Source: Vibrio penaeicida (GTDB lineage Bacteria > Pseudomonadota > Gammaproteobacteria > Enterobacterales > Vibrionaceae). Taken from it: DNA of 64,000 bases. The position numbers were made by a program, and so were the translations under genes. Below, piece by piece: positions 19,001-28,209 of this stretch. Positions within the stretch are counted from its first letter, which is position 1, and the number at the start of each line of letters is the position of its first letter. The stretch is taken from NCBI RefSeq assembly GCF_019977755.1, contig NZ_AP025145.1, positions 62,001-126,000 of the forward strand, given 5' to 3'. The notes under the pieces were generated by a model. It searched no databases, had not been told where the DNA came from, and was given only the letters and a program-made list of their open reading frames with translations.

Positions 19001-20026
19001 TTGCTGGTGGAAGATAATGAAATTAACCAAGAAGTAGCGATAGGTTTACTAGAAAAAACGCGATGTGAAGTTACGATAGCGGGCAACGGTAAAATTGCGT
19101 TGGATGCCCTTGCAAAAGGGAACATTGATATTGTGTTGATGGACATGCAAATGCCCATTATGGATGGTGTTACAGCAACCAAACAAGCGCGAAAAGAAGG
19201 GTATACGCTACCGATTATTGCCATGACAGCCAATGCGATGGCGCAAGACATTGAAACCTGTACCAACGCAGGTATGAATGATCACGTTACCAAACCCATT
19301 GATGTTTCGAGGCTGTACAATGTGCTTAAGCAGTATTTGAATGCGCCAGTACTTGCAGAAGAACCTTCCACTTTACCTGCTTCAACGCCGCCTTCTAAAT
19401 CATCATCTAAGAAATCAGCGCAAAGTAATGGTTTAACCAACGCCCCCGAACCCAAAGACATTTGGAGTGGTGAAATTGAAAACACGGCCGAAGAGATAGG
19501 AATAACCAAAGAGCGATATATTAAGCTGCTCGGTTCCATGCTTTCAAATCTCGCACGAGACTTGGTTGAATTCCGAGAAAAATCAGAGCTAAAAGATTGG
19601 GTGTATCTAGAAAGATTTGCTCACACAGTTCGTGGCTCGGCGGGTAATCTGAGAATTCCTGTATTAGTAGAAATAGCAGAACGAATAGAATCCAAAGCTA
19701 AGGAGAAAAAGGCGATCCCGACAGAGTGGGTTGAAGAAATGGGCGAACGAGCTTCTGATATTCAAAAAGAATTATTGGCGTATACATCAAAGCATGGCTT
19801 AGAGAGAAAAGAGGACAACGCTCAACTGGATATAGACCAGATACTCAGCCAATTGTCTCAAGCCATTGAGGGGTATGACGCAGATGCAGTGCAATTGGCC
19901 CAGCAACTGTTAGACGCCTCTCCGGAAAACAAAGAAACTCTTGAAGCGTTAGTTTTAGCGATTGAAAGCTATGATTTTTCCATGGCAACAACGCTACTGG
20001 AATCGTTCCAAAGCCAGAATCATTAA
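16025..20026 (+). CDS. Hybrid histidine kinase (TM-GAF-PAS-HisKA-HATPase-REC-REC-HPt)
   Basis: A 1333-residue membrane sensor kinase. It has a membrane segment at residues 5-25, a periplasmic region to about 228, a second membrane segment at about 230-254 and a HAMP-like linker. These are followed by GAF (about 312-458), PAS (about 472-588), HisKA with the phospho-acceptor His614 in [10 protein letters not shown], and HATPase (about 718-828, with DTGEGIP and [12 protein letters not shown]). Two receiver domains follow, with Asp900 in FADWNMPG and Asp1040 in [11 protein letters not shown], then an HPt domain with His1200 in [14 protein letters not shown]. All phosphorelay residues are intact. 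The signal is unknown. It is divergent from the HD-GYP regulator, its probable output. Confidence 0.93.
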   Translation: MKSIKILFSLLFLVMGGVSVAIFSLNQANTQLYGKTQNLQSQLASFYRLSMELKGSSDHLTKFARAYGATGNEKWKSLFNHVLNVRNGKTPIPEGNQYEYWDIVSMEAQSPTPQPEFSGPTLVQRLKESGIEAFEFSELNSALALSNALVGLEVDAFNAIEGREKDNNGQWVLTGVGDLDRARSLLYSDQYFSEKAKIMAAISSAHHSILKRLNSEITVNEADIRTNEQISLVLFFALITAIGLSFLLLWHLYISPLSKLSQTVVEKVENKDFSFTLTQQAYGDLQYFIDSLNVVFHHISEQLSNNTLVKDFNIVLRNNESTSLLCDRVTHFLMQHFPVEMVGIYIFENNALTRISGAGYGESQSAVVSEESSTLMGVTRSKEPVVIRELNGAFVVPYNGGQLSLNEMYYLPLLVKEKVIAVMEIGVVHRLDDIHLQWLNRMLNDLSISIQLSRNLELQRKAEQKALEQSQLNQEILNATPNPMYCLNNTGQFITINSQFRMLMGLSEEQILGSTPNMIFGETAPEFDEHHQTLFQKESNVNYEVQITPANQKQLEMLVYEASFLDSHGHVNGIVGILLDQTERKQMENALVEAKETADAMSQAKGEFLANISHEIRTPMNAIMGMAHLTLNTELDSIQEKYVNRINDSAKNLLGIINDILDFSKIEAGKLDIEHIDFCLDDVLENVVSIVSVKAQEKNLELVLDIDPTMPINLIGDPLRLGQVIVNLCGNAVKFTHDGEIIVKASLDKQDDKNAEIRFVVSDTGEGIPEDKLAKLFEAFTQADASTTRKHGGTGLGLNISKQLVELMGGDLTVTSKVGEGSNFIFTIQCGLQSAKMRDISAPLKPIKERKALVVDDNDTARGIMENLLEAMEFSVTSVTNGYDAIELLNTDQFNMVFADWNMPGINGVELLKRLPRDERFTDLKRFLVTAYGREVGIDEEASPLIDGFILKPVNPSTLLDAIMDAYGIEAKNLVKRNRAKIETPDLSGKRILLVEDNEINQEVAIGLLEKTRCEVTIAGNGKIALDALAKGNIDIVLMDMQMPIMDGVTATKQARKEGYTLPIIAMTANAMAQDIETCTNAGMNDHVTKPIDVSRLYNVLKQYLNAPVLAEEPSTLPASTPPSKSSSKKSAQSNGLTNAPEPKDIWSGEIENTAEEIGITKERYIKLLGSMLSNLARDLVEFREKSELKDWVYLERFAHTVRGSAGNLRIPVLVEIAERIESKAKEKKAIPTEWVEEMGERASDIQKELLAYTSKHGLERKEDNAQLDIDQILSQLSQAIEGYDADAVQLAQQLLDASPENKETLEALVLAIESYDFSMATTLLESFQSQNH

Positions 20027-20063
20027 GTGGTTTAGCCGACAGATTAGGCGGTACAACACATAA

Positions 20064-20096
20064 AAAAACGGAGCATCCTGTGCTCCGTTTTTCTTT
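20064..20096. terminator. Bidirectional rho-independent terminator
   Basis: A 12-bp perfect stem (20064-20075 with 20081-20092) encloses a 5-base loop. It has a T run on the plus side and an A run on the other, and lies between the convergent hybrid kinase and YtoQ genes. Confidence 0.9.
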
Positions 20097-20113
20097 CTAC
20101 TTGTGTATAGGCA

Positions 20114-20551
20114 TTACGAGAGAAGGTACTTAATTATTTCGACTACTTGGCTTGGTGACGTTGCCCAAGCTTGTGCAGAGGCGTCGACTTCTTTAAGTGG
20201 GTGAATCAGTCCTTCATCGTGCAATGTAATGTAGGGTTTCCCCAATGCAGCGCAGTAGCCTGCATCAAACGCTGCATTCCACTGGCGATACTTTTCACCA
20301 AAACGAATCACCGCCATATCGCACTTTTCAATGGCGTTCTTAGTGCGAATTGCGTTCACTTTTGCTGACTTATGATCACGCCAGAAGCCATTTTCTTCGG
20401 GTCCTAACACATCGCCAGCGGCATCGCTTGATTCATGGTGAGTCACAGCGGAAGAGAAGGTGATCTCCAGCCCCGCTTCGCGACATTGCTCGATGATTTG
20501 GTCTCGCCAATCGGTATGTATTTCACCTGAGAGATAAACATTAAAACTCAT
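20114..20551 (-). CDS. YtoQ family protein
   Basis: A 145-residue protein with the whole-length pattern of the YtoQ family: N-terminal FNVYLSGEIHTDWRDQI, a middle segment with FGEKYRQWNAAFDAGYCAAL and KPYITLHDE. The fold resembles nucleoside 2-deoxyribosyltransferase-like Rossmann proteins, but the function is not established. It starts 9 bp after the DUF418 gene with an AAGGA site, so the two are probably cotranscribed. No unusual features. Confidence 0.85.
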   Translation of the reverse strand: MSFNVYLSGEIHTDWRDQIIEQCREAGLEITFSSAVTHHESSDAAGDVLGPEENGFWRDHKSAKVNAIRTKNAIEKCDMAVIRFGEKYRQWNAAFDAGYCAALGKPYITLHDEGLIHPLKEVDASAQAWATSPSQVVEIIKYLLS

Positions 20552-20560
20552 GATTCTTCC

Positions 20561-21700
20561 TTAATGTACAGGTATTAACTGCTTTTTTATTTGGCTTCGA
20601 GTGTACGCTTTTCTCCAGATGTATTCCAAAGGACCTTGTTTAAAGACCTTCAAATACACGTGGGCGACCACAATTTGCACAACAGTGTACGCCAGTGCAA
20701 TAAGGATGTAATCCAATCTGGTGGCTGTTAAATGGAACTCAGGGAACGTCCAGCGCAGCAGTACAGCCATGACAATGGACTGCGATATATACAGGCTGAA
20801 AGCGAGCTTACCTGGTGCAGCAAATAACTGAATAACAGCATTTCGGTTAGCCACGAGTTTGACGATCGCGTGAGCATAGATAAGTGCCACAAAAATTGCA
20901 GAGACACTGGCGACAATCGCCCCAAGTTCTGCTGTCTGATTTGGAAGGTATATGCGTAGAGCCAAGTCTAGCGCCGTAAAGGCAATGCCCCCAAGTGCAA
21001 CAAAGCGGAACGTTTTTTTGTCGAAACCTTTGGAGAAAAAACCGACTCGAAATAAGAAAGCACCGAGCATCATCAAGCCAGCGACCTGCCAAAATATCCA
21101 AAGAGGAGACGTTAATACAATAACGAATGCCACCCCGCCCTGAATGAGCATCTGTATGCCATAAGAACTGAACCAGAAGTCATACACTTCCATGAACTCT
21201 GGTGTTCCTTGAACCAGTGGCGGCTCTTCAAAGAATAGAAATGCGAAGGCGATACTGAGGTTTAGCACGCCACCGATGATCAAATATCGGTAAGATTTCT
21301 TAAGAAGCTTTTTGAGTGGAAGATCTAGCGATTTAAGCACGAACAGCGCCGATATTCCGTAAAGCATCAACACATCACCACCAAATATGAAAAGACCGTG
21401 TAATAAACCAAAGAGTATCAGCCATTTCATTCTTGGTTTAATGGCATCCTTTGGCGACACTTTTTTCTTTTTGTATGAACGATATTGAATCGCTAACCCA
21501 ACGCCAAATAGCAGGCAGAACAAGGTTCGAAAGCGACCATCAAAAAATGCGCTACTGAACAAATTTATGAAGGTGTCACTGATGGGAGGAAATTCAGGAG
21601 AAACGTATCCGGTGGCAAATAAGCCGTGGTAATAGATGTTCATGAATAGGATCCCTAAAATGGAGATCCCTCGTAATATATCGATGGATTGAATGCGCAC
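20561..21700 (-). CDS. DUF418 family integral membrane protein
   Basis: About 379 residues starting at GTG 21700. This start has AAGGA seven or eight bases upstream and begins directly with RIQSIDILRGISILGILFMN, the conserved opening of DUF418 proteins. The longer frame up to 21784 runs through a copy of the dispersed CCCAAGTA repeat and is unlikely to be translated. About ten hydrophobic segments are visible, and the C-terminal part (KLAFSLYISQS, GPLEYIWRK) matches the family. DUF418 proteins are of unknown function and are related to acyltransferase_3-like membrane proteins. It lies upstream of ytoQ in one unit. Confidence 0.85.
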   Translation of the reverse strand: MRIQSIDILRGISILGILFMNIYYHGLFATGYVSPEFPPISDTFINLFSSAFFDGRFRTLFCLLFGVGLAIQYRSYKKKKVSPKDAIKPRMKWLILFGLLHGLFIFGGDVLMLYGISALFVLKSLDLPLKKLLKKSYRYLIIGGVLNLSIAFAFLFFEEPPLVQGTPEFMEVYDFWFSSYGIQMLIQGGVAFVIVLTSPLWIFWQVAGLMMLGAFLFRVGFFSKGFDKKTFRFVALGGIAFTALDLALRIYLPNQTAELGAIVASVSAIFVALIYAHAIVKLVANRNAVIQLFAAPGKLAFSLYISQSIVMAVLLRWTFPEFHLTATRLDYILIALAYTVVQIVVAHVYLKVFKQGPLEYIWRKAYTRSQIKKQLIPVH

Positions 21701-21721
21701 GTTAATATCCTTACTGACTAG

Positions 21722-21758
21722 TATACCCAAGCATCTTGAGGTTACTTGGGTGTAGCAT
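21722..21758. repeat. Dispersed CCCAAGTA repeat copy (inverted-repeat form)
   Basis: TACCCAAG and CTTGGGTG flank a 13-base centre, forming a short hairpin. On the minus strand the 21 bases at 21731-21751 are identical to 48048-48068, showing that these are copies of one element. It lies just upstream of the DUF418 start. Confidence 0.7.
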
Positions 21759-21913
21759 ACTTCTCTGAGCAAACCGCCGCTCAAACCAAAGAGGGAGTGA
21801 AAAACGGTTTTACTTAGACAATCTGTTTTGCTTAGGGTTAAAACGTAGCAAGTGAAAGGTTAATACACCCTAAAGTGAGCAAAGCAACGTTGCTTAGTGC
21901 TTGAATCTAAATC

Positions 21914-22396
21914 CTAGGATTCAGCAAGATCCAGTAAGGCTTTCCCTGTTAATCGGTAGCCAACCCACTCATTTTGAGGTTTTGCTCCAAGGGATTCATA
22001 GAAGTCTATTGCCGGTTGATTCCAGTCCAGAACATTCCATTCAAACCGCCCGCAATCTTTTGCGACAGCAATTTGTGCTAAATGTTTAAGAATGTATTTT
22101 CCCGCTCCGGTACCGCGTGCATCGGGTGTGACATACAGATCTTCAAGGTACAAACCGTATTTCCCTACCCAAGTGGAGTAGTTAAAAAAGTACACGGCAA
22201 AACCAACCGCTTTACCATCAAGTTCACAGATGAGAGCGTGGGTGGTGGAATCCGATCCAAAAATGGTTTCTCGAATGCTTTGTTCGGTTGCGTGAACTTC
22301 ATGCTCTGCCTTTTCATAGCGCGCAAGCTCACGAATAAATTGAACGATAAGAATGGAATCTTCAGCCACAGCGTTACGAATGGAGAATTGAGTCAT
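21914..22396 (-). CDS. GNAT family N-acetyltransferase (diamine acetyltransferase-like)
   Basis: A 160-residue GNAT protein. The N-terminal IRNAVAEDSILIVQFIRELA, the central LYLEDLYVTPDARGTGAGKY with the acetyl-CoA pyrophosphate loop (R-G-T-G-A-G), and RFEWNVLDWNQPAIDFYESL follow the spermidine/spermine or thialysine acetyltransferase pattern. It probably acetylates a small amine with acetyl-CoA in the cytoplasm. AAGGGA precedes the ATG. It appears monocistronic. The exact substrate is not determinable. Confidence 0.87.
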   Translation of the reverse strand: MTQFSIRNAVAEDSILIVQFIRELARYEKAEHEVHATEQSIRETIFGSDSTTHALICELDGKAVGFAVYFFNYSTWVGKYGLYLEDLYVTPDARGTGAGKYILKHLAQIAVAKDCGRFEWNVLDWNQPAIDFYESLGAKPQNEWVGYRLTGKALLDLAES

Positions 22397-22631
22397 TTTT
22401 TAATCCCTTAACTATTGAACATTTAATTCTCAATGATTATCAATGGAGTTGCACAAGGAGGATTTCAAGTGATGTTCATGAAATAAAAATATTATTATTC
22501 AATATGTTATGTTGTTATATCTGGCATTTAAAGTTGAGGCTTTCTTAAAATACTCGTCTAGCTCACTATTTTAGCCGTGCTCTCCGTGCGATAATTCCGC
22601 GCAAATAAATACAACGGATTGAAGGAACAAC

Positions 22632-24479
22632 ATGTCGGCAACTGCATATCTAAACGACTTGAATCAACGTTATCTGGCTATTCACCGCACTAAAGAAGAT
22701 TTTTTCTGGGAAACTTACATGGGTATCAGTGATGACCATGAAGGTTCCTCTAAAGCGCAAACAGAGTGGACTCAATTCCTAAGCCAAGCTTCACAAATTA
22801 GCGAAATCAATCAGCAGCTAGACGCCGCCGAAAACATCAGCGACGCAAAAGAAAAACAAAGCACAATGGCGGGTCTTAAAGGCTGGCTGGACATGTTTAA
22901 AGCCCACGCGATTGAAGGCGAAAAGAGTCAGCAGCTTAAAGCCGACTTGATTAAGTTTGAGTTCGATTTGTTTGAGCGCAACCAAAACCACGCACTGACC
23001 TATGTTGATGAACATGGCGACTCGGTAGAAGGCTCATTGCCTGTGGTTGGCGCGGCAGTTCGCGCGAATGAAAACGAAGACGTTCGACAGTCGGCTCATT
23101 CTGCTTTTCTGGATTTAGAGCAATGGTTACTCAACAATGGCTTTATTGAGTTGGTCAAGCGCCGTAATGAGTTTGCTCGTTCCCTTGGGTACAAGACCTT
23201 TTTTGATTACTCCATCCTAAAAATGGAGAAAATGACCACGCAAGAGCTGTTCAGTATTTTGGACGATTTTGAAGCCCGCACGCGTGAAGCTCATCTCAAC
23301 AGCTTGAAAAATCTGGCGGCTGAGAAAGGGGAAGATGCGTTGGCGGGACACAATTTCATCTACTCATTTGCGGGTGATGCAATGCGTGATCTAGACCCGT
23401 ATGTTCCGTTCTCCAAGTCGTTGCGCCGTTGGGTGGAATCCTTTGGTCGTTTGAACATCGAATATTCAGACGCAGAGCTGACGCTGGATTTATTGGATAG
23501 AAAAGGTAAGTACCCGAATGGCTTCTGTCATGGACCGGTTCCTTCTTTTTATGATCAAGGTAAATGGATTCCAGCACAGGTGAACTTCACCAGCAACGCC
23601 AAGCCAGATCAAGTCGGCAGTGGTTACGATGGCATTAACACCCTGTTCCATGAAGGAGGGCATGCCGCTCATTTCGCCAATGTGAAGCTGAACGCGCCGT
23701 GTTTTTCACAGGAATTTGCGCCTACTTCCATGGCGTATGCCGAAACTCAATCTATGTTCTGTGACAGCTTGTTGACGGATGCGGATTGGCTTAAGCAGTA
23801 CGCGCTGGATAACGACGGTAACCCTGTTCCAGATGAACTCATCAAGACGATGATTGATAGCCGCCAGCCTTTTAAAGCGTATGAAGAACGCAGCATTCTT
23901 GTTGTGCCTTATTTTGAAAGAGCGCTTTATGAGTTAAACGATGAAGAGCTGACGCCTGAAAACATCACTCAGTTAGCTCGTGACTGTGAAAAGAACATTC
24001 TTGGACTAGAGTGTAGCCCGCGTCCATTGCTTGCGATTCCTCACTTGTTGTCGGATGAGTCAGCGTGTGCTTACCAGGGTTACCTATTGGCTCACATGGC
24101 GGTGTACCAGACGCGAGCATACTTCACAGAGAAATTCGGCTATTTGACCGATAACCCAGAAATTGGTCCGCTCCTAGCCAAGCATTACTGGCATGGTGGC
24201 AACAGCACGTCTCACAACGACACCATTGTAAGCTTGACTGGTGAAGGCTTTAACGCGAAATACCTAGCCGATGTGTGTAACTTATCGGTGGATGAAGCTT
24301 GGCAAGAAGAGCAAGAAAAAATCAAAGGATTAGCAACGCGTGATCGCGCTAGCGTGTCTTCTTTGCAAGCGACAATAAAAGTGGTCGATGGCGATAAAGA
24401 ACTCGCGTCTAATTCAAATTCTGATGAAGACATGTGCGATGCTTTTGAAGCGTATATTGTCAAAAATTACGGTCGCTAA
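22632..24479 (+). CDS. M3 family zinc metallopeptidase (oligoendopeptidase-like)
   Basis: A 615-residue cytoplasmic metallopeptidase of M3 length. The zinc-binding helix TLFHEGGHAAHF is at about residue 337-348, with the family HExxH pattern and a downstream glutamate region (AYAETQSMFCDSLL). The C-terminal HYWHGGNSTSHNDTI segment carries the substrate-contacting residues. No signal peptide is present. M3 enzymes degrade short peptides, such as those left from protein turnover. GAAGGAACAAC precedes the ATG, and a strong terminator follows. It is monocistronic. Confidence 0.9.
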   Translation: MSATAYLNDLNQRYLAIHRTKEDFFWETYMGISDDHEGSSKAQTEWTQFLSQASQISEINQQLDAAENISDAKEKQSTMAGLKGWLDMFKAHAIEGEKSQQLKADLIKFEFDLFERNQNHALTYVDEHGDSVEGSLPVVGAAVRANENEDVRQSAHSAFLDLEQWLLNNGFIELVKRRNEFARSLGYKTFFDYSILKMEKMTTQELFSILDDFEARTREAHLNSLKNLAAEKGEDALAGHNFIYSFAGDAMRDLDPYVPFSKSLRRWVESFGRLNIEYSDAELTLDLLDRKGKYPNGFCHGPVPSFYDQGKWIPAQVNFTSNAKPDQVGSGYDGINTLFHEGGHAAHFANVKLNAPCFSQEFAPTSMAYAETQSMFCDSLLTDADWLKQYALDNDGNPVPDELIKTMIDSRQPFKAYEERSILVVPYFERALYELNDEELTPENITQLARDCEKNILGLECSPRPLLAIPHLLSDESACAYQGYLLAHMAVYQTRAYFTEKFGYLTDNPEIGPLLAKHYWHGGNSTSHNDTIVSLTGEGFNAKYLADVCNLSVDEAWQEEQEKIKGLATRDRASVSSLQATIKVVDGDKELASNSNSDEDMCDAFEAYIVKNYGR

Positions 24480-24531
24480 TTTCCCCGATACTCAACTCTG
24501 ACAATGGGTATACAAAAGCGGAAAGAAACCC

Positions 24532-24559
24532 AAAGAGCCAGTTTTTACTGGCTCTTTTT
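24532..24559 (+). terminator. Rho-independent terminator after the M3 peptidase gene
   Basis: An 11-bp perfect stem (24532-24542 with 24547-24557) has a 4-base T loop and ends in a T run, 52 bp after the peptidase stop codon. Confidence 0.9.
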
Positions 24560-24589
24560 CTATCTCAATGTTCTTTGAAATTGCGCTTC

Positions 24590-24626
24590 AACATACTTAT
24601 CCCGAGTTCAGGTTACTTGGGTATGT
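24590..24626. repeat. Dispersed CCCAAGTA repeat copy (degenerate)
   Basis: The minus strand at 24610-24624 reads ATACCCAAGTAACCT, identical to the arm at 48046-48060. Upstream, ACATAC and CCCGAGT form an imperfect second arm. It lies about 85 bp before the GDPD-like gene start. Confidence 0.6.
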
Positions 24627-24708
24627 TTCCTGCAGTGTTCGTGAGTAAAGAGTGTATTCGAGCGCTTTTTCTTATTTTGAGTATCATTATGAATGCAGTG
24701 GTAAGGCG

Positions 24709-25518
24709 ATGCCAAAAGTGTGGCGAGGGTTGAAAGCAATTATTCTGTCGTTTGTGCTAGTAGGCGGTCTATTCCTTACATTCCAATTGCTGTTTTTCTA
24801 CAAGGCGAGCAACCAAGCTGCTTGGCTGTTTTGTACAGAAGTATGGGCGCATCGAGGCCTCACAAAAGACGCCGCTGACAATACACTGGAATCGTTTAGT
24901 GCAGCCTTAAAGGCTGGCGCTAAAGGGTTAGAAGTGGATGTTTTTTATGATATCAAGACGGATCAGTTTCATGTAAGGCATGATCCCAAACCAAGCCTTG
25001 ATGAAGGGAAAGAACTGACACTCGCACAGGTATTTTCAGCGTTTGGTTCTTCCACTCAGTACTGGCTAGATTTCAAGAATCTGGTCGATTTAGATAATCA
25101 ATCACGTCAATCTGCGTCGCAACATCTTATCGAAATTTCAGAAAACGTGATTGAACGTAAGTACATACTCGTGGAATCAGTAAACGATCACGCATTACGA
25201 ACCTTCACGGAGAACGGCTTCAATACCAGTTACTGGGTAGCGCTGGGAAGTGAGTTGAGCCAATGGCATTACGCTCTGTATGCCACCAAAATCAAAATCA
25301 AATATTTGCTCGGTTGGTTTACGACCGTTTCAACCGACGTCGACAATTACTCCGATCGGTTTCAGTATCATTTCCCCGAAATCCCCACTCTGCTTTTCAC
25401 CGTCAATGAACCTCAAAAGATTGCAGAACTTGTACAACCTAATATCAAGGTGGTGTTGACCGATTCAGCGATTTACTCGCAGTTTGCATCTTGTCACCAG
25501 AATGGAGGTAAGCAATGA
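24709..25518 (+). CDS. Glycerophosphodiester phosphodiesterase-like membrane-anchored protein
   Basis: About 269 residues from ATG 24709, which places a basic residue cluster before the hydrophobic anchor (AIILSFVLVGGLFLTFQLLF). A GTG at 24652 would add 19 residues. The catalytic region has WAHRGLTKDAADNTLESF and GLEVDVFYD, then HVRHDP, matching the His-Arg and Glu-x-Asp metal motifs of GDPD/PI-PLC-like phosphodiesterases. The domain is divergent after that. It probably faces the periplasm. Its stop overlaps the start of the phosphoethanolamine transferase-like gene (ATGA), which suggests a shared role in lipid headgroup or envelope glycan turnover. Confidence 0.78.
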   Translation: MPKVWRGLKAIILSFVLVGGLFLTFQLLFFYKASNQAAWLFCTEVWAHRGLTKDAADNTLESFSAALKAGAKGLEVDVFYDIKTDQFHVRHDPKPSLDEGKELTLAQVFSAFGSSTQYWLDFKNLVDLDNQSRQSASQHLIEISENVIERKYILVESVNDHALRTFTENGFNTSYWVALGSELSQWHYALYATKIKIKYLLGWFTTVSTDVDNYSDRFQYHFPEIPTLLFTVNEPQKIAELVQPNIKVVLTDSAIYSQFASCHQNGGKQ

Positions 25519-27125
25519 GAACATCAGCGCTAATGAAAAATGTGTGGTTTCAGAATGGGCTACTTTTTGCTGGGTGCCTTTTCATTGCTCTGGCAACCAA
25601 TGGCGACAAGTTACTTAGCTTAACCATCAAAACAATCATTCACGTCGCCTTTCAAACCATGTTGATCTTTGGGCTTTTATGCTTATTGAATACCCAGCGG
25701 TTTATAAAGTGGGGGTTGGCGGTGTTTTTAGGTGTTATTTTCTTTGTTCATTTCGCCTATCAGGCTCCGCTTTCTATGGGGGTCATTTTCAGCGTATTGA
25801 GTGCGCCACTAAATGAATCCACCAGTTTTTTGGTTCGGCACGGTTGGGAACTCGCTGTTACTATTTTGGTTGTGTTAGCCGTAGGTACGCGTGTCTCCAT
25901 CCCGAAATCGGTCATTTGGAAACCTAGCCTATTGTTAGGGGCAGGTTATCTCATCATTCCTTTCGCATTGCAGTTGCCGAAAGCGTATTCCAATGACGAA
26001 TTTGCCGATTACATCAACAAAGGGACAGCACGTGGCTATTCAAATGCGTATTCTTCCGTGGAATATACGTTCCATAAGCTATCGTTGCGGTTTCCTGCTT
26101 TTCAAAGCGTTATCGCTATAGCGGATACTTATCACTTAATGAACATTCAGTCTGATCAAACCATGACGTGGAGTGAAATCGAGCGAAAACCCAATGCGCC
26201 AGATTTGTTGGTGATAGGAATAGGGGAATCACTGCGAGCGGGCAACATGAGCCTGTATGGTTATGAAAGAGAGACAACACCTTACTTAGATAAAATGCGC
26301 GATAAGTTAACGGTGTTTCGTTATCCCTATGCGGCTGGAAGCAACACATGGGGCTCAGTACCCGCGATGTTGACAAAAACGGAAGGTATTCCAAATATGT
26401 CTCAGTCTGTCATTCTGTTGGCTAACGCGGCAGATTACGAGACGTACTGGCTATCTAATCACGCTCAATTTGGACAATGGGATTTTTCAATCTCAACGCT
26501 AGCGCAGCAGACCGATCATCAGTATTTTTCCTCGCAAGCGGACGGGGGGACGATGCATGATGAAATACTGGTTGATCAGTTAGCAAAGGTGCTCGCTGAA
26601 CCGTCCAAGAAAAAAGTCATTTTCTTGCATTTCTATGGTTCACACATGAACTTTTCTGATCGTTACCCCAAGGCGTTCGAGACATTTCGCTCGAATAATC
26701 GACGTTTGGATGAATACGACAACAGTGTGGTATACAGCGATTATCTACAGGCACAGGTTTTGGAATTGGTTGAAGAAGCAGGTGGGCAGTATGCCTTTTT
26801 CTCGGATCATGGTTTAGGCTCGCCAAATGGGCCACTCGCTCTCAGACACGATGTGAGAACGCCGCCCGATATAGAATCACTTTACGTGCCCTTCTTTTTC
26901 ACGGGTGATGTAGAACGTGATTACCCGAGCGATCAGCCATTTTCAATGTTTTACTTTGAGTGTTTCTTTTCAGATTGGGCTGGTATTAAGGCATCGGAGC
27001 TCTCTGAACAATATTGCTCAGAGAGTTTGAACCAAGATTCGGTGATCTATCTGGATGCGAATATGGCGCTGGATAGCCACGCTAAATCGGCGTTGCAGAA
27101 AAAAGTGCTGGTTACGCAGTATTAA
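25515..27125 (+). CDS. Phosphoethanolamine transferase-like sulfatase-fold membrane enzyme
   Basis: A 536-residue protein with about five N-terminal membrane segments followed by a periplasmic sulfatase/alkaline-phosphatase-fold domain. The metal and nucleophile positions of the EptA family are kept: Glu238 in GIGESLRAG, Thr278 in GSNTWGSVPAM, and Asp431-His432 in FSDHGLG. The family SLNGY motif appears as SLYGYERETTPYL. It probably transfers phosphoethanolamine from phosphatidylethanolamine to lipid A or another glycan. The family cysteine next to the nucleophile (SVPCM) is Ala here. Which acceptor it uses is unknown. It is translationally coupled to the GDPD-like gene. Confidence 0.82.
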   Translation: MRTSALMKNVWFQNGLLFAGCLFIALATNGDKLLSLTIKTIIHVAFQTMLIFGLLCLLNTQRFIKWGLAVFLGVIFFVHFAYQAPLSMGVIFSVLSAPLNESTSFLVRHGWELAVTILVVLAVGTRVSIPKSVIWKPSLLLGAGYLIIPFALQLPKAYSNDEFADYINKGTARGYSNAYSSVEYTFHKLSLRFPAFQSVIAIADTYHLMNIQSDQTMTWSEIERKPNAPDLLVIGIGESLRAGNMSLYGYERETTPYLDKMRDKLTVFRYPYAAGSNTWGSVPAMLTKTEGIPNMSQSVILLANAADYETYWLSNHAQFGQWDFSISTLAQQTDHQYFSSQADGGTMHDEILVDQLAKVLAEPSKKKVIFLHFYGSHMNFSDRYPKAFETFRSNNRRLDEYDNSVVYSDYLQAQVLELVEEAGGQYAFFSDHGLGSPNGPLALRHDVRTPPDIESLYVPFFFTGDVERDYPSDQPFSMFYFECFFSDWAGIKASELSEQYCSESLNQDSVIYLDANMALDSHAKSALQKKVLVTQY

Positions 27126-27355
27126 AAGGTCGCGTATCGTTTAAATGGCCAAGCGGACGATTATTGGGAGCAAAAGCCCGAGTATTTAAAGAGCACGCAC
27201 AGCAATACATTGGACATGCTCTTACCTCATTAACGCCATTTTAAGAGTATAAAAGTAGGTTTTGCTACTTCGTTTAAAGACAGTAGATATTGATATCTAC
27301 TATGATGTTTTTGAGGAGAATAAATTAACTTACCAAGTTCGATCTAGGAGTAAAC

Positions 27356-28126
27356 ATGTGCCGCTGGCTAGCTTATCAAGGAAAAGAAACGTACCTGTCT
27401 GACTTAATCTTTGCACCAGAATATTCGTTGGTACAACAAAGTATGAGTGCAAGGAAATCCATTACTGCAATTAATGCGGATGGATTTGGTGTTGGCTGGT
27501 ATGGCGTAAAAGACGACCCAGGTTTGTACCGAGAAGTACTGCCTGCTTGGAGTGATTGCAATTTAAAAAGCTTGTCGGAACACATCCTATCCCCACTGTT
27601 TTTTGCGCATGTTCGTGCTTCAACTGGCACACAAACGGCACGTACTAATTGCCATCCATTTCGATATAAAAACTGGCTATTCATGCACAATGGTCAAATT
27701 GGCGGTTACACCGAACTGCGTTGGCACATTGAGCGCTTAATCCCTAAATCTCTTTATGGATGTAGGCAAGGGCAGACGGACAGTGAATTACTATTTTTGC
27801 TGTTGATTGCAAATGGGTTGATGGAAGGTGAACCCAGTGCAGCCATAGAAAAAACATTGGTGCTAATAGAGTCACTGATGCTGGATGAAAAAATAGACGA
27901 ACCGCTTCGGATCAGCGCGAGTTGGTCGGATGGTGAGACGATTTGGGCGTTTCGGTATGCTTCGGATGATCATGCGCCAACACTGTTCTATAAGATGATG
28001 GAAAATGGCATTGTGGTTGCCTCTGAGCCATTAGATAGCGAGCGCCAAGCTTGGTATTCGGTCGATCAAGCTCGCTTAATGACAGTGCATAAACAAAAAG
28101 TGGAAATTAAAGAGTTAAATCATTAA
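27356..28126 (+). CDS. Class II glutamine amidotransferase (YafJ-like)
   Basis: A 256-residue Ntn-hydrolase. It starts MCRWLAYQGK, so removal of Met exposes the catalytic Cys2. Downstream motifs ADGFGVGWYG, FFAHVRASTGTQTARTNCHPF and WLFMHNGQIGGY match YafJ/GATase_4 proteins. These enzymes hydrolyse a glutamine or gamma-glutamyl amide, and the physiological substrate is uncertain. TAGGAG lies seven bases before the ATG. It stands alone, with no synthase domain or partner gene beside it. Confidence 0.9.
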   Translation: MCRWLAYQGKETYLSDLIFAPEYSLVQQSMSARKSITAINADGFGVGWYGVKDDPGLYREVLPAWSDCNLKSLSEHILSPLFFAHVRASTGTQTARTNCHPFRYKNWLFMHNGQIGGYTELRWHIERLIPKSLYGCRQGQTDSELLFLLLIANGLMEGEPSAAIEKTLVLIESLMLDEKIDEPLRISASWSDGETIWAFRYASDDHAPTLFYKMMENGIVVASEPLDSERQAWYSVDQARLMTVHKQKVEIKELNH

Positions 28127-28209
28127 ATGTGCGCAGCATTTCAGGGTAAAATGTCGGCCAGCATAGAGTGCCCACTGGCGCTTAGTATTTGTTAATTCTG
28201 GGTACCTTC

